Part shown: piece after piece, positions 1 through 6,817 of the stretch
Layout of the letters: every line of letters begins with the position of its first letter
Numbering within the stretch: the first letter of the stretch is position 1
Origin: Gammaproteobacteria bacterium
Lineage (GTDB): Bacteria; Pseudomonadota; Gammaproteobacteria; DSM-19610
Reading direction: 5' to 3'
Length of the DNA stretch: 7,609 nt
NCBI GenBank assembly: GCA_011371465.1
Contig: DRQL01000183.1
Coordinates: 1-7,609, forward strand
Notes under the pieces: generated by a model
Seen by the model: the letters and a program-made list of their open reading frames with translations, nothing else
Databases searched by the model: none
What the model was told of the DNA's origin: nothing
Translations under genes and position numbers: made by a program

Positions 1-155
1 AAGGACTGTTCCTGACCTGGCGGTTACCGCTAGCAGACTGATATTTCAGTAATTCCCGTAATCGGGCGCCTGGGCGCCGGGTACGCGGCATTTGATTTTT
101 GACCCCGGGACAGCTACGCTACGCCGCTATTTTCAAAGGCTTGCGGGAGACATGC
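1..155 (+). other. Leader upstream of tpiA, possible tail of an upstream gene
   Basis: No complete gene fits here. One frame (2-52) is open from the window edge and ends at TAA at 50-52, reading RTVPDLAVTASRLIFQ. It could be the C-terminal end of an upstream gene. In many Gammaproteobacteria glmM precedes tpiA, but this tail is too short to identify. A GC-rich self-complementary stretch (GGCGCC at 65-70 and again at 73-78) leaves only a 2-nt loop and has no adjacent T-run, so it is not called a terminator. TTG-initiated hexamers near 92-104 could be -35 elements for tpiA, but no convincing -10 sits at normal spacing. Confidence 0.3.
145..149 (+). promoter_or_regulatory. Shine-Dalgarno site that fixes the tpiA start
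   Basis: GGGAG lies 6 nt before the ATG at 156. It supports that start over the in-frame TTG at 99, which would add 19 residues that the family does not have. An out-of-frame ATG at 152 is ignored. Confidence 0.6.
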
Positions 156-908
<753 letters not shown>

Positions 909-933
909 CGCACTTGGTTTTCGGGCAGGGTAT

Positions 934-1425
934 ATGTTTACAGCATTATTGATTCTTCAGGTGGTCATGGCACTGGCCATTATCGGGCTGGTGTTATTGC
1001 AGCAGGGCAAGGGCGCGGACATGGGGGCGGCCTTTGGTGCCGGCGCCGCCGGGGCGGTGTTTGGCGCGCGCGGTGGCGGTTCTTTCTTTACCCGTGCCAC
1101 GGCGATACTGGCAACCGGTTTTTTCATCAACAGCGTACTGCTGTCTTCACCGCTGGTGCGTGAAGTCCAGGACGGGTCTGCGACCGTTACCGCTACGGTG
1201 CCTGTACCGTCAGGCGAAGCGCCCGTCGAGCAGAAGGTTGATACGGAGAACATCGATCTGCCGCCGGCGGACCTTCCGGAGGCGGCAACGCCGGCAGAGG
1301 ATGCTGCGGCTGAACCCTCGGACCTGCCCGATGTGCCGGTAACGGATAAGGCGGATACTGCTGAGACGGGCAGTGATGCGGAAGCGTCCGGCGGTGCAGA
1401 GAAGTCCGACAGCAAGCAGCAGTAA
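934..1425 (+). CDS. secG: Preprotein translocase subunit SecG
   Basis: Small inner-membrane subunit of the SecYEG channel that assists SecA-driven protein export. The 163-residue product has two hydrophobic segments (about 4-22 and 53-72). They are separated by the characteristic Gly/Ala-rich cytoplasmic loop, with LLQQGKGADMGAAFGAG at 21-37 and GARGGGSFFTR at 44-54. Residues from about 75 onward form a long, acidic tail rich in Ala, Pro, Asp and Glu and are probably disordered. The E. coli protein is only about 110 residues, so this tail is long, although extended tails are known in other SecG proteins. The ATG at 934 starts exactly at the first membrane segment and follows a purine-rich GGGCAGGG. 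The longer open frame from 850 would overlap tpiA and is rejected. It lies between tpiA and tRNA-Leu and is probably co-transcribed with both. Confidence 0.95.
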   Translation: MFTALLILQVVMALAIIGLVLLQQGKGADMGAAFGAGAAGAVFGARGGGSFFTRATAILATGFFINSVLLSSPLVREVQDGSATVTATVPVPSGEAPVEQKVDTENIDLPPADLPEAATPAEDAAAEPSDLPDVPVTDKADTAETGSDAEASGGAEKSDSKQQ

Positions 1426-1439
1426 CTTCCCAGCATTAT

Positions 1440-1524
1440 GCCGACGTGGTGGAATTGGTAGACACGCTATCTTGAGGGGGTAGTGGCGAAAGCCGTGCCG
1501 GTTCGACTCCGGCCGTCGGCACCA
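1440..1524 (+). tRNA. tRNA-Leu (anticodon GAG)
   Basis: A complete class II tRNA. The acceptor strands GCCGACG (1440-1446) and CGTCGGC (1514-1520) pair fully, A1521 is the discriminator, and CCA is encoded at 1522-1524. The anticodon stem is 1467-1471 with 1479-1483 (one G·U pair), and its loop TTGAGGG carries GAG at 1474-1476, which reads CUU/CUC leucine codons. The long variable arm (1484-1496, GGC/GCC stem with a GAAA loop) is typical of leucine tRNAs. The T arm has GCCGG/CCGGC around TTCGACT. It begins 14 nt after the secG stop, matching the E. coli secG–leuU order, so it is probably processed from a secG transcript. No terminator follows it before egtD. Confidence 0.97.
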
Positions 1525-1555
1525 TTTACAGATACAGGTTCCGGGCAGGTACACG

Positions 1556-2566
1556 ATGATGAGCACCGATGCAGCGCTTCCTCCCGGCATTCATTTCTAC
1601 GACCTGCACCCGGCAGCGGCGGATTTCCGCTCCGAGATACTGACCGGCCTGGCCCGCTCGCCCCGGCAGCTGTCACCCAAGTTTTTTTATGACCAGCGCG
1701 GTTCACAGCTGTTCGACGCCATTACCGACCTGCCCGAATACTACCCGACACGTGCAGAACTCAGCATCCTGAAACGACACGGTGAGACCATAGCGGATTT
1801 CCTGGGCAGGGACTGCCTGCTGCTGGAGCTCGGCAGTGGCAGCAGCCGCAAGATCCGCGTGCTGCTGGATGCGCTGCGGCCCGCTGCCTACATGCCCATG
1901 GATATCTCCCGGGAACATCTGCTGGATTCGGCGCAGGCGCTGGTGGCGGATTACCCGGAACTGGAGGTGCACGCGGCCTGTGTCGATTATGCGACGGACC
2001 TGGAACTGCCTTATTGCCCCGGGCACCTGCCGCGGGCAGCATTTTTCCCCGGGTCGAGCATCGGGAATTTCGAACCGGCGCAGGCGCGCGAACTGCTGCA
2101 GCGGGTAGCCGGCTACCTGGGCGAGGGCGGCCGCCTGCTGATCGGTGTCGACCTGAAAAAGGATGCCGGGGTACTGCACGCGGCGTACAATGACGAGCAG
2201 CAGGTGACGGCAGCCTTTAACCTCAACCTGTTGCAGCGTATCAACCGGGAACTGGATGCGGATTTCGACCTGCAGGCCTTTGCTCACGAGGCATTCTACA
2301 ACGCCGACGAAGGACGGGTGGAAATGCACCTCGTCAGCCGGAGTGACCAGACTGTAACGGTCGCCGGGCACCGCTTTGATTTTGCGGCCGGCGAGTCCAT
2401 TCACACCGAGAGTTCCTACAAGTACGACATCGATGAGTTCCTGGCGCTGGCCGGGCAGGCCGGCTTTGTCTCGGAGCAGGTCTGGACGGATGACCAGCAG
2501 TGGTTCAGCGTGCACTGCCTGCGGTGTGCCTGCACGGGACGGGCGACGGCAGGGAGTGCCGGGTGA
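1556..2566 (+). CDS. egtD: L-histidine Nα-methyltransferase (ergothioneine biosynthesis)
   Basis: SAM-dependent enzyme that trimethylates the α-amino group of histidine to give hercynine, the first step of ergothioneine synthesis. The 336-residue product is slightly longer than the roughly 320-residue mycobacterial enzyme. The family opening SPKFFYDQRGSQLFD is followed by EYYPTRAE (Y62/Y63). SAM motif I is LELGSGSS at 90-97, then YMPMDIS, FFPGSSIGNF (N171), Y211 ahead of VTAAFN, and HTESSYKY (E285, S287). By alignment from memory, N171, Y211, E285 and S287 match the histidine-binding N166, Y206, E282 and S284 of mycobacterial EgtD. Two adjacent ATGs (1556, 1559) are possible starts. GGGCAGG at 1543-1549 serves either. 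It begins 31 nt after the tRNA and ends at a strong terminator. No egtB, egtC or egtE partner is in the window. Confidence 0.93.
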   Translation: MMSTDAALPPGIHFYDLHPAAADFRSEILTGLARSPRQLSPKFFYDQRGSQLFDAITDLPEYYPTRAELSILKRHGETIADFLGRDCLLLELGSGSSRKIRVLLDALRPAAYMPMDISREHLLDSAQALVADYPELEVHAACVDYATDLELPYCPGHLPRAAFFPGSSIGNFEPAQARELLQRVAGYLGEGGRLLIGVDLKKDAGVLHAAYNDEQQVTAAFNLNLLQRINRELDADFDLQAFAHEAFYNADEGRVEMHLVSRSDQTVTVAGHRFDFAAGESIHTESSYKYDIDEFLALAGQAGFVSEQVWTDDQQWFSVHCLRCACTGRATAGSAG

Positions 2567-2594
2567 AATCCCCGGTTCCCGCTGGCGGTATGCT

Positions 2595-2624
2595 TGCCCC
2601 CCGCAGGGGCATGGTTTATTTTTT
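2595..2624 (+). terminator. Rho-independent terminator after egtD
   Basis: TGCCCC (2595-2600) pairs with GGGGCA (2606-2611) around a 5-nt loop, CCGCA. The T-rich tract TTTATTTTTT (2615-2624) follows. It lies about 30 nt after the egtD stop and separates egtD from the sulfotransferase operon. Confidence 0.8.
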
Positions 2625-2638
2625 CGGCTGACAAGCCG
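2625..2638 (+). other. Short hairpin in the leader of the sulfotransferase operon
   Basis: CGGCT (2625-2629) and AGCCG (2634-2638) form a 5-bp stem with a GACA loop, starting directly after the egtD terminator T-tract and ending 9 nt before the AAAGAGG ribosome site. It may protect the 5' end of the mRNA or may be chance. No T-run follows, so it is not a second terminator. Confidence 0.3.
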
Positions 2639-2647
2639 GTCTGGTTT

Positions 2648-2654
2648 AAAGAGG
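2648..2654 (+). promoter_or_regulatory. Ribosome-binding site of the sulfotransferase gene
   Basis: AAAGAGG lies 7 nt before the ATG at 2662. It is one of the clearest Shine-Dalgarno sites in the window and supports the start of the first gene of the second unit. Confidence 0.65.
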
Positions 2655-2661
2655 TTTTCGG

Positions 2662-3624
2662 ATGCATATCGTCATCAAACGACTCAAACGCTGGCTGGTG
2701 CGGGCGGTGTCGGTATTCCTGCCGCAGAAGCAGGCCATTGCGCTGGATCGCTGGCGCCGTGGCCAGGAGGAATACCGCAAGTACAAAATCTGCGATTATG
2801 TCTTTGCTTCCTACGGCAAGAGTGGCCGCACCTGGATGCGGGTCATGCTGTCGCGCTATTACCAGCAGGCCTACGCCCTGCCGGAGCGCATCCTGATGGG
2901 TTTCGACAACTTTCACAGGATCAACCCGGCGGTGCCGCGCATCTTTTTCACCCACGACAACTACCTGCGCGGTTACACGGGCAACCTGGACAGCAAGAAG
3001 GACTTTTACGACAAGAAGGTGGTGCTGCTGGTGCGTCGTCCGCAGGACGTCGCGGTTTCGCAGTTCTTCCAGTGGAAATACCGCATGCGCCCCAACAAGA
3101 TGGCCATGAACCGCTACCCGCCGGCCGGTTCCGATATATCGATTTACGATTTCGTGATGAACCCGGACTGCGGTGTGCCGCGCATTATTGACTTCCTGAA
3201 CCTGTGGGCCAGGGAAATACCGAAGATCAAGGACCTGTTGATGGTGCGCTACGAGGACATGCGCGCGCAGCCCGAAAAGGAACTGCCGCGTATCATCCGT
3301 TTCCTGGGTATGGATCCCGATGAGGAACTGATCCGCGAGACCATCGAATTCTCGTCGGTGGACAACCTGCGCAAACTGGAAAAGGAGAACTATTTCTGGC
3401 GCAGCGGCAGCCGCGTCAAGGCCAAGGACCCCAGTAACCCGCATTCCTACAAGGTGCGGCGCGCCAAGGTGGGTGGCTACCGGGATTACTTTGATGACGA
3501 ACAGGTGGCCAGGATCGATGCGCTGGTGAACGAGCAGTTGTCCGACGTGTTCGGTTACGGGGAAGAGATGTCCGGCGGTCCGTCGGGCAACGAAGCAGAC
3601 AGCAAGGTGGCTTCCGGAGGCTGA
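2662..3624 (+). CDS. PAPS-dependent sulfotransferase family protein
   Basis: Predicted to transfer a sulfuryl group from PAPS to a hydroxyl or amine of an unknown acceptor. The 320-residue product carries the main sulfotransferase landmarks. The 5'-phosphosulfate loop is SYGKSGRTW (50-58, K53), a candidate catalytic His98 lies in FFTHDNYL, and the 3'-phosphate motif is RRPQDVAVS (125-133), close to the cytosolic SULT pattern. MVRYEDM is at 194-200, and RAKVGGYRDYF (267-277) matches the late RKG-type PAPS-binding region. The first 22 residues are basic and amphipathic (RLKRWLVR, then VSVFL) and may touch the membrane; no signal peptide is evident. The last 17 residues are a low-complexity Gly/Ser tail. 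It is first of four closely packed genes and ends 5 nt before the next. The acceptor (glycan, lipid or small molecule) cannot be deduced. Confidence 0.88.
   Translation: MHIVIKRLKRWLVRAVSVFLPQKQAIALDRWRRGQEEYRKYKICDYVFASYGKSGRTWMRVMLSRYYQQAYALPERILMGFDNFHRINPAVPRIFFTHDNYLRGYTGNLDSKKDFYDKKVVLLVRRPQDVAVSQFFQWKYRMRPNKMAMNRYPPAGSDISIYDFVMNPDCGVPRIIDFLNLWAREIPKIKDLLMVRYEDMRAQPEKELPRIIRFLGMDPDEELIRETIEFSSVDNLRKLEKENYFWRSGSRVKAKDPSNPHSYKVRRAKVGGYRDYFDDEQVARIDALVNEQLSDVFGYGEEMSGGPSGNEADSKVASGG
3616..3620 (+). promoter_or_regulatory. Ribosome-binding site inside the sulfotransferase 3' end
   Basis: GGAGG lies within the last codons of the sulfotransferase gene, 9 nt before the ATG at 3630. It fixes the start of the putative glycosyltransferase and suggests that the two genes are translated from one mRNA. 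Confidence 0.65.
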
Positions 3625-3629
3625 GCCGC

Positions 3630-4541
3630 ATGGAAAAATGCGCCTTTATACACACCAATGAACGGCAATGGCTGGGAGCGCAGCTGTCGGCCTATTCGAT
3701 GCGCCGCAATTCGGCGCACGCGGAAGCCTTCGATATCCGCTTTATCCATGTAAAGGACTACCCGTTCCTGCAGGCCAGGGAAGGGCAGCCGTTCCTGCGC
3801 GGCGGGGTTACGCGTACCTGGCGCATGGATGACCTGCAGTCCTTTACCCCCCTGCGTTTCATGCCGCCGAAACTGATGAACCACGAGGGCCGGGCGCTGC
3901 TGGTCGACCCGGATGTCTTCGCCGTGGGCGACGTGTACGACTTGCTCAGCCGTGACATGCAGGGCAAGGGCGTGATGGGGCGCCACCGCTCGGCAAACCG
4001 GAAAAAGGCGCAGTGCGTGGCGACCAGCGTGATGCTGATGGACTGCGCCCGGCTCACGCACTGGGATTGCGAGCGGGAGTTTGGTGAACTGTTCGAGTTC
4101 ACGCGGGATTACAAGGAATGGATGTGCCTGCGCCACGAACCACCGGACAATATCGGTTACCTGGAACCGGAATGGAACGACTTCGACCGGCTGACGGCCG
4201 ATACCCGCATGCTGCACAATACCAAACGCAGGACCCAGCCCTGGAAGACCGGCCTGCCGGTCGACTATACGCCCGCGGACAAGCTGCGGAAATACCCGCT
4301 GCTGTCCTTCCTCAATCGCCTGCGCGCACGCCTGTTCGGCGAATATGCCTTCCTGGGTCGTTACACGGCGCACCCGGACCCGAACCAGGAACGTTTTTTC
4401 TTCGGCCTGCTGAACGAGGCGCTGGAAAAAGGGGTCATCAGTGAAACACTGCTGCGCGAAGAGATGAAACGCAACCACGTACGCCACGATGCGCTCGAAC
4501 TGGCGGAACGGACCCCACCCCTGACGGTACAGACATCATGA
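3630..4541 (+). CDS. Putative GT-A-type glycosyltransferase (GT8-like)
   Basis: A 303-residue protein that I recognise only by pattern. MEKCAFIHTNERQWLGAQLSAYS at the N-terminus resembles the start of a nucleotide-binding domain. ALLVDPDVFAVGDVYDLL (89-106) looks like the metal-binding DxD region of GT-A enzymes (D93, D95), and SVMLMDCARL (133-142) resembles the following core strand. MLHNTKRRTQPWKTG (194-208) resembles the H-x-K-PW end motif of GT8-like transferases. The likely role is transfer of a sugar from a nucleotide sugar in the cytosol; donor and acceptor are unknown. A basic hydrophobic stretch (LLSFLNRLRARLFG, 224-237) could be a membrane contact. It starts 5 nt after the sulfotransferase, and its stop overlaps the next gene by ATGA. 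A non-enzymatic or other nucleotide-binding protein cannot be excluded. Confidence 0.6.
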   Translation: MEKCAFIHTNERQWLGAQLSAYSMRRNSAHAEAFDIRFIHVKDYPFLQAREGQPFLRGGVTRTWRMDDLQSFTPLRFMPPKLMNHEGRALLVDPDVFAVGDVYDLLSRDMQGKGVMGRHRSANRKKAQCVATSVMLMDCARLTHWDCEREFGELFEFTRDYKEWMCLRHEPPDNIGYLEPEWNDFDRLTADTRMLHNTKRRTQPWKTGLPVDYTPADKLRKYPLLSFLNRLRARLFGEYAFLGRYTAHPDPNQERFFFGLLNEALEKGVISETLLREEMKRNHVRHDALELAERTPPLTVQTS

Positions 4542-5263
4542 GTACATACCTGGACTTCGACGTTCTGGAGGCGATCGATACCGAATCATTCCGCAGCCGG
4601 AAACCCTACCCCTGGGCCAACCCCGAGAAACTGATCCGGGACGAAGCCTATGAACGGTTGCGGAACAACATGCCGGATGTTTCCCTGTTTACCAACAAGT
4701 TCGGCTACCAGCGCCGCGCCGGCCAGAAGCCGCATGATCGGTATTCGCTGGAATACAGCGAAGAGAATGCCGACGCCGTGCCGCAGCCCTGGCGTGAGTT
4801 TATCGGGGAACTGTGCAGTGACCGCTACCGCGGCAACATTGCCCGCCTGTTCAACGCGCGTAAACCCGAATTTCGTTTCCACTGGCACTATGCTCCCCGT
4901 GGTTGCTCGGTTTCACCGCACTGCGACGCCAGGCGCGAACACGGTTCCCACCTGTTCTATTTCAATTCCCGGGACGACTGGGACCCGGCCTGGGGCGGCG
5001 AGACCCTGGTGCTGGATGACGGCGGGCGGCTGGACTGCAATTCCGCGCCGGCATTCGAGGACTTCGACCGCGAGATTCCCTGTCGCTCCCTTGGCAACGT
5101 GAGCGCGATCCTGGAGCGCAGCGACCGGGCCTGGCACGCGGTGCGGGAAATCAGTTGCCCGGAAGACCGGATGCGCATGATTTTCATCGTGGTCGTCAAC
5201 CCGGGCAGCCTGTTCTGGAAAGTCCGGGACCGGCTGATCGGCAAGTCGATTCAGCGGTTCTGA
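4538..5263 (+). CDS. Fe(II)/2-oxoglutarate-dependent oxygenase
   Basis: A 241-residue predicted hydroxylase using O2, Fe(II) and 2-oxoglutarate. The facial triad is visible: H128 and D130 in SVSPHCDA, and H200 in RAWHAVREI. R211 or R213 in EDRMRMIF, about 11 residues after H200, is the likely 2-oxoglutarate carboxylate ligand. Between them DDWDPAWGGETLVLDDGGRL (146-165) is the typical WD-x-x-WGG-x-TL strand of prolyl-4-hydroxylase-like (2OG-FeII_Oxy_3) proteins. FGYQRRAGQKPHDRYSLEY (55-73) may contact substrate. The gene starts within the stop of the preceding one (ATGA) and lacks a good Shine-Dalgarno site, so it is probably translationally coupled. The hydroxylated substrate, whether protein residue, sugar or lipid, is unknown. 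It sits between the transferase genes and a hydrolase. Confidence 0.87.
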   Translation: MSTYLDFDVLEAIDTESFRSRKPYPWANPEKLIRDEAYERLRNNMPDVSLFTNKFGYQRRAGQKPHDRYSLEYSEENADAVPQPWREFIGELCSDRYRGNIARLFNARKPEFRFHWHYAPRGCSVSPHCDARREHGSHLFYFNSRDDWDPAWGGETLVLDDGGRLDCNSAPAFEDFDREIPCRSLGNVSAILERSDRAWHAVREISCPEDRMRMIFIVVVNPGSLFWKVRDRLIGKSIQRF

Positions 5264-5282
5264 TCCTGGAAAATCCCCGTTA

Positions 5283-6737
5283 ATGAAAAAACTGGCGTTT
5301 GGTATTGTCCGGCACGTCGTCAGGGCGGTGGTCTATGGCCTGGTGGGCGGTTTTACCGTGTTGCTGGTCGGTGCCGTGCTGTATCTCAACGGCCGACCGG
5401 ACCTCAAGGTCTGGCATACCGCCGATCTCGATGCGGAGTTCACGCAGGATTCGCAGGTGGACGGTTTTGCCGGCTACCTGGCGCTGGAAGAACGCCTGTT
5501 TGCGCAACTGGAAGAACGCGTCTATGCGCAGATCGAACCCGCGGACAAACACGACATCAATCGCTTTAACCGTGGCAGCCTGTCCGATCCGGAGCGCTGG
5601 CCCACCAACTGGAACCGCAGTTTTGAATGGAAGGTCGATGCGCCGCGCGCAGCGGTATTGCTGCTGCACGGCATGTCGGACTCACCCTACAGCCTGCGTC
5701 ATATCGGCGAGCGCCTGCATGCAGCCGGTGCCACGGTGCTGGGTTTGCGCATACCGGGTCACGGCACCGCACCGGTCGGCCTGACCGGTGTACACTGGCA
5801 GGATATGGCCGCCGCCGTTCGTCTGGCCATGCAGCACCTGCGCGATGAAACGGGTGACCGGCCGATCTATATCGTCGGCTACTCCAACGGGGCCGCGCTG
5901 GCGGTGCAGTATGCGCTGGCGACGCTGGAAGATCCCGCGCTGCCCGCGGCCAGCGGGCTGGTGCTGTTTTCGCCGGCCATCGGCGTAAGCCCCGCGGCCG
6001 CGTTCGCGGTCTGGCAGGCCCGGCTGGGTCACCTGCTGGGGTTGAAGAAGCTGGAATGGAACTCCCTGCTGCCCGAGTATGATCCCTTCAAGTACGGTTC
6101 CTTTGCGGTAAACGCCGGCGACCTGGTGTACCGCCTGACCAGCGAGATCCAGGCGCATTTCAATACCCTGGACACGGCGCAGCTGCAGCGTTTCCCGCGC
6201 GTGCTGGCGTTCCAGTCCGCCGTGGACAGTACGGTCTCGGTAAAAGACCTGGAGCGCGGACTGTTTGCGCGCCTGCCCGTCGGCGGTCACGAGCTGGTGC
6301 TGTTTGACATCAACCGCATTTCCGACCTGAAATATATCCTGGCAAGGGATCCCGGTCCGCAGATCGACGCACTGCTGAACAGCCGGCAGTTGACCTATGC
6401 ACTCAGCGTGGTTACCAACCGGGATGAAAAAAGTCGCGCTATCGTGATACGGCACAGGGATGCGGGTAGTGACGAGCCGGTCACGATCCCGACCTCGTTC
6501 CGCTGGCCGAAACACCTGTACTCGCTGTCGCATCTTGCCATGCCCATGCCTGCGAGCGACCCGCTCTACGGTGGCCCGGATGCCGGCAAGAGCCCGGGGA
6601 TTCGCCTGGGCAACCTGGAGTTGCGCGGGGAACGCGGTGTACTGCGCATTGCGGCCGCGGATATGTTGCGCATCCGCTGGAACCCGTTCTATCCCTACCT
6701 GGAACAGAGAACGCTGGGCTTCATGCAACTCGAGTAG
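5283..6737 (+). CDS. Membrane-anchored α/β-hydrolase (serine esterase/lipase-like)
   Basis: A 484-residue predicted serine hydrolase. Residues about 12-35 are one hydrophobic segment after a basic N-terminus (MKKLAFGIVRHVVR), which suggests a signal anchor with the catalytic domain in the periplasm. The core starts at AAVLLLHGMSDSPYS (123-137, oxyanion HG), then RIPGHG (156-161). The nucleophile S201 is in GYSNG (199-203). D315 in FQSAVDSTV is the likely acid. The likely histidine is H417 in SLSHLAMPMP, ahead of DPLYGG, unusually far from D315; H336 in GGHELVLF is an alternative. The remaining 60-odd residues form a C-terminal extension. It follows the oxygenase by 19 nt with only a weak GGAAAA ribosome site. 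Its TAG stop is part of a REP element. Ester, thioester or lipid substrates are possible. Confidence 0.87.
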   Translation: MKKLAFGIVRHVVRAVVYGLVGGFTVLLVGAVLYLNGRPDLKVWHTADLDAEFTQDSQVDGFAGYLALEERLFAQLEERVYAQIEPADKHDINRFNRGSLSDPERWPTNWNRSFEWKVDAPRAAVLLLHGMSDSPYSLRHIGERLHAAGATVLGLRIPGHGTAPVGLTGVHWQDMAAAVRLAMQHLRDETGDRPIYIVGYSNGAALAVQYALATLEDPALPAASGLVLFSPAIGVSPAAAFAVWQARLGHLLGLKKLEWNSLLPEYDPFKYGSFAVNAGDLVYRLTSEIQAHFNTLDTAQLQRFPRVLAFQSAVDSTVSVKDLERGLFARLPVGGHELVLFDINRISDLKYILARDPGPQIDALLNSRQLTYALSVVTNRDEKSRAIVIRHRDAGSDEPVTIPTSFRWPKHLYSLSHLAMPMPASDPLYGGPDAGKSPGIRLGNLELRGERGVLRIAAADMLRIRWNPFYPYLEQRTLGFMQLE

Positions 6738-6817
6738 GTCGGGTTAGCCCGAAGGGCGTAACCCGACAGGTGCAGCGGATAACGTCGGGTTACGCCCTGC
6801 GGGCTAACCCGACCTAC
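6734..6817. repeat. Inverted REP doublet (REPIN-like) overlapping the hydrolase stop
   Basis: Two 34-nt arms, 6734-6767 and 6784-6817, are inverted copies matching at 33 of 34 positions (the one difference is A6752 against the complement of G6801) and separated by 16 nt. Each arm starts with GTAG, read inward from the outer edge, followed by an imperfect palindrome (GTCGGGTTA…TAACCCGAC) that folds on its own with a bulged base. GTAG followed by a hairpin is the signature of REPs mobilised by RAYT (REP-associated tyrosine transposase) proteins. No such transposase is in the window. TAG at 6735-6737 is both the repeat signature and the stop codon of the hydrolase. The folded RNA may protect the 3' end or stall transcription, but there is no T-run. 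Confidence 0.88.

Noticed and set aside
65..100. GGCGCC repeats followed by T-run as a terminator before tpiA
   Set aside because: The loop would be only 2 nt and the T-run starts about 17 nt after the stem, so the geometry is poor.
92..127. Sigma-70 promoter for tpiA (TTGATT or TTGACC with TACGC-type -10)
   Set aside because: Either the spacing is wrong or the -10 matches only half of the consensus.
99..155. TTG-initiated 19-residue N-terminal extension of tpiA
   Set aside because: It lacks a ribosome site, is absent from the family, and the ATG at 156 has GGGAG at proper spacing and gives standard catalytic numbering.
1497..1524. tRNA-Leu 3' end as an attachment site for an integrated element
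   Set aside because: No second copy of the tRNA end and no integrase could be found in the window, although an element ending beyond it cannot be excluded.
2376..3191. 271-codon plus-strand frame bridging egtD and the sulfotransferase
   Set aside because: It overlaps two genes and the terminator out of frame and resembles no family.
2416..3444. Long minus-strand open frame opposite egtD and the sulfotransferase
   Set aside because: It spans two well-supported plus-strand genes and a terminator, has no recognisable motif and arises from GC-rich third positions.
3555..4487. 310-codon minus-strand open frame opposite the glycosyltransferase
   Set aside because: Its composition is that of an antisense shadow (rich in Arg, Gln, His, Val), and the plus-strand gene has a good ribosome site and motifs.
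5682..6728. 348-codon minus-strand open frame opposite the hydrolase
   Set aside because: No motifs, and it lies entirely within a hydrolase gene with intact catalytic residues.
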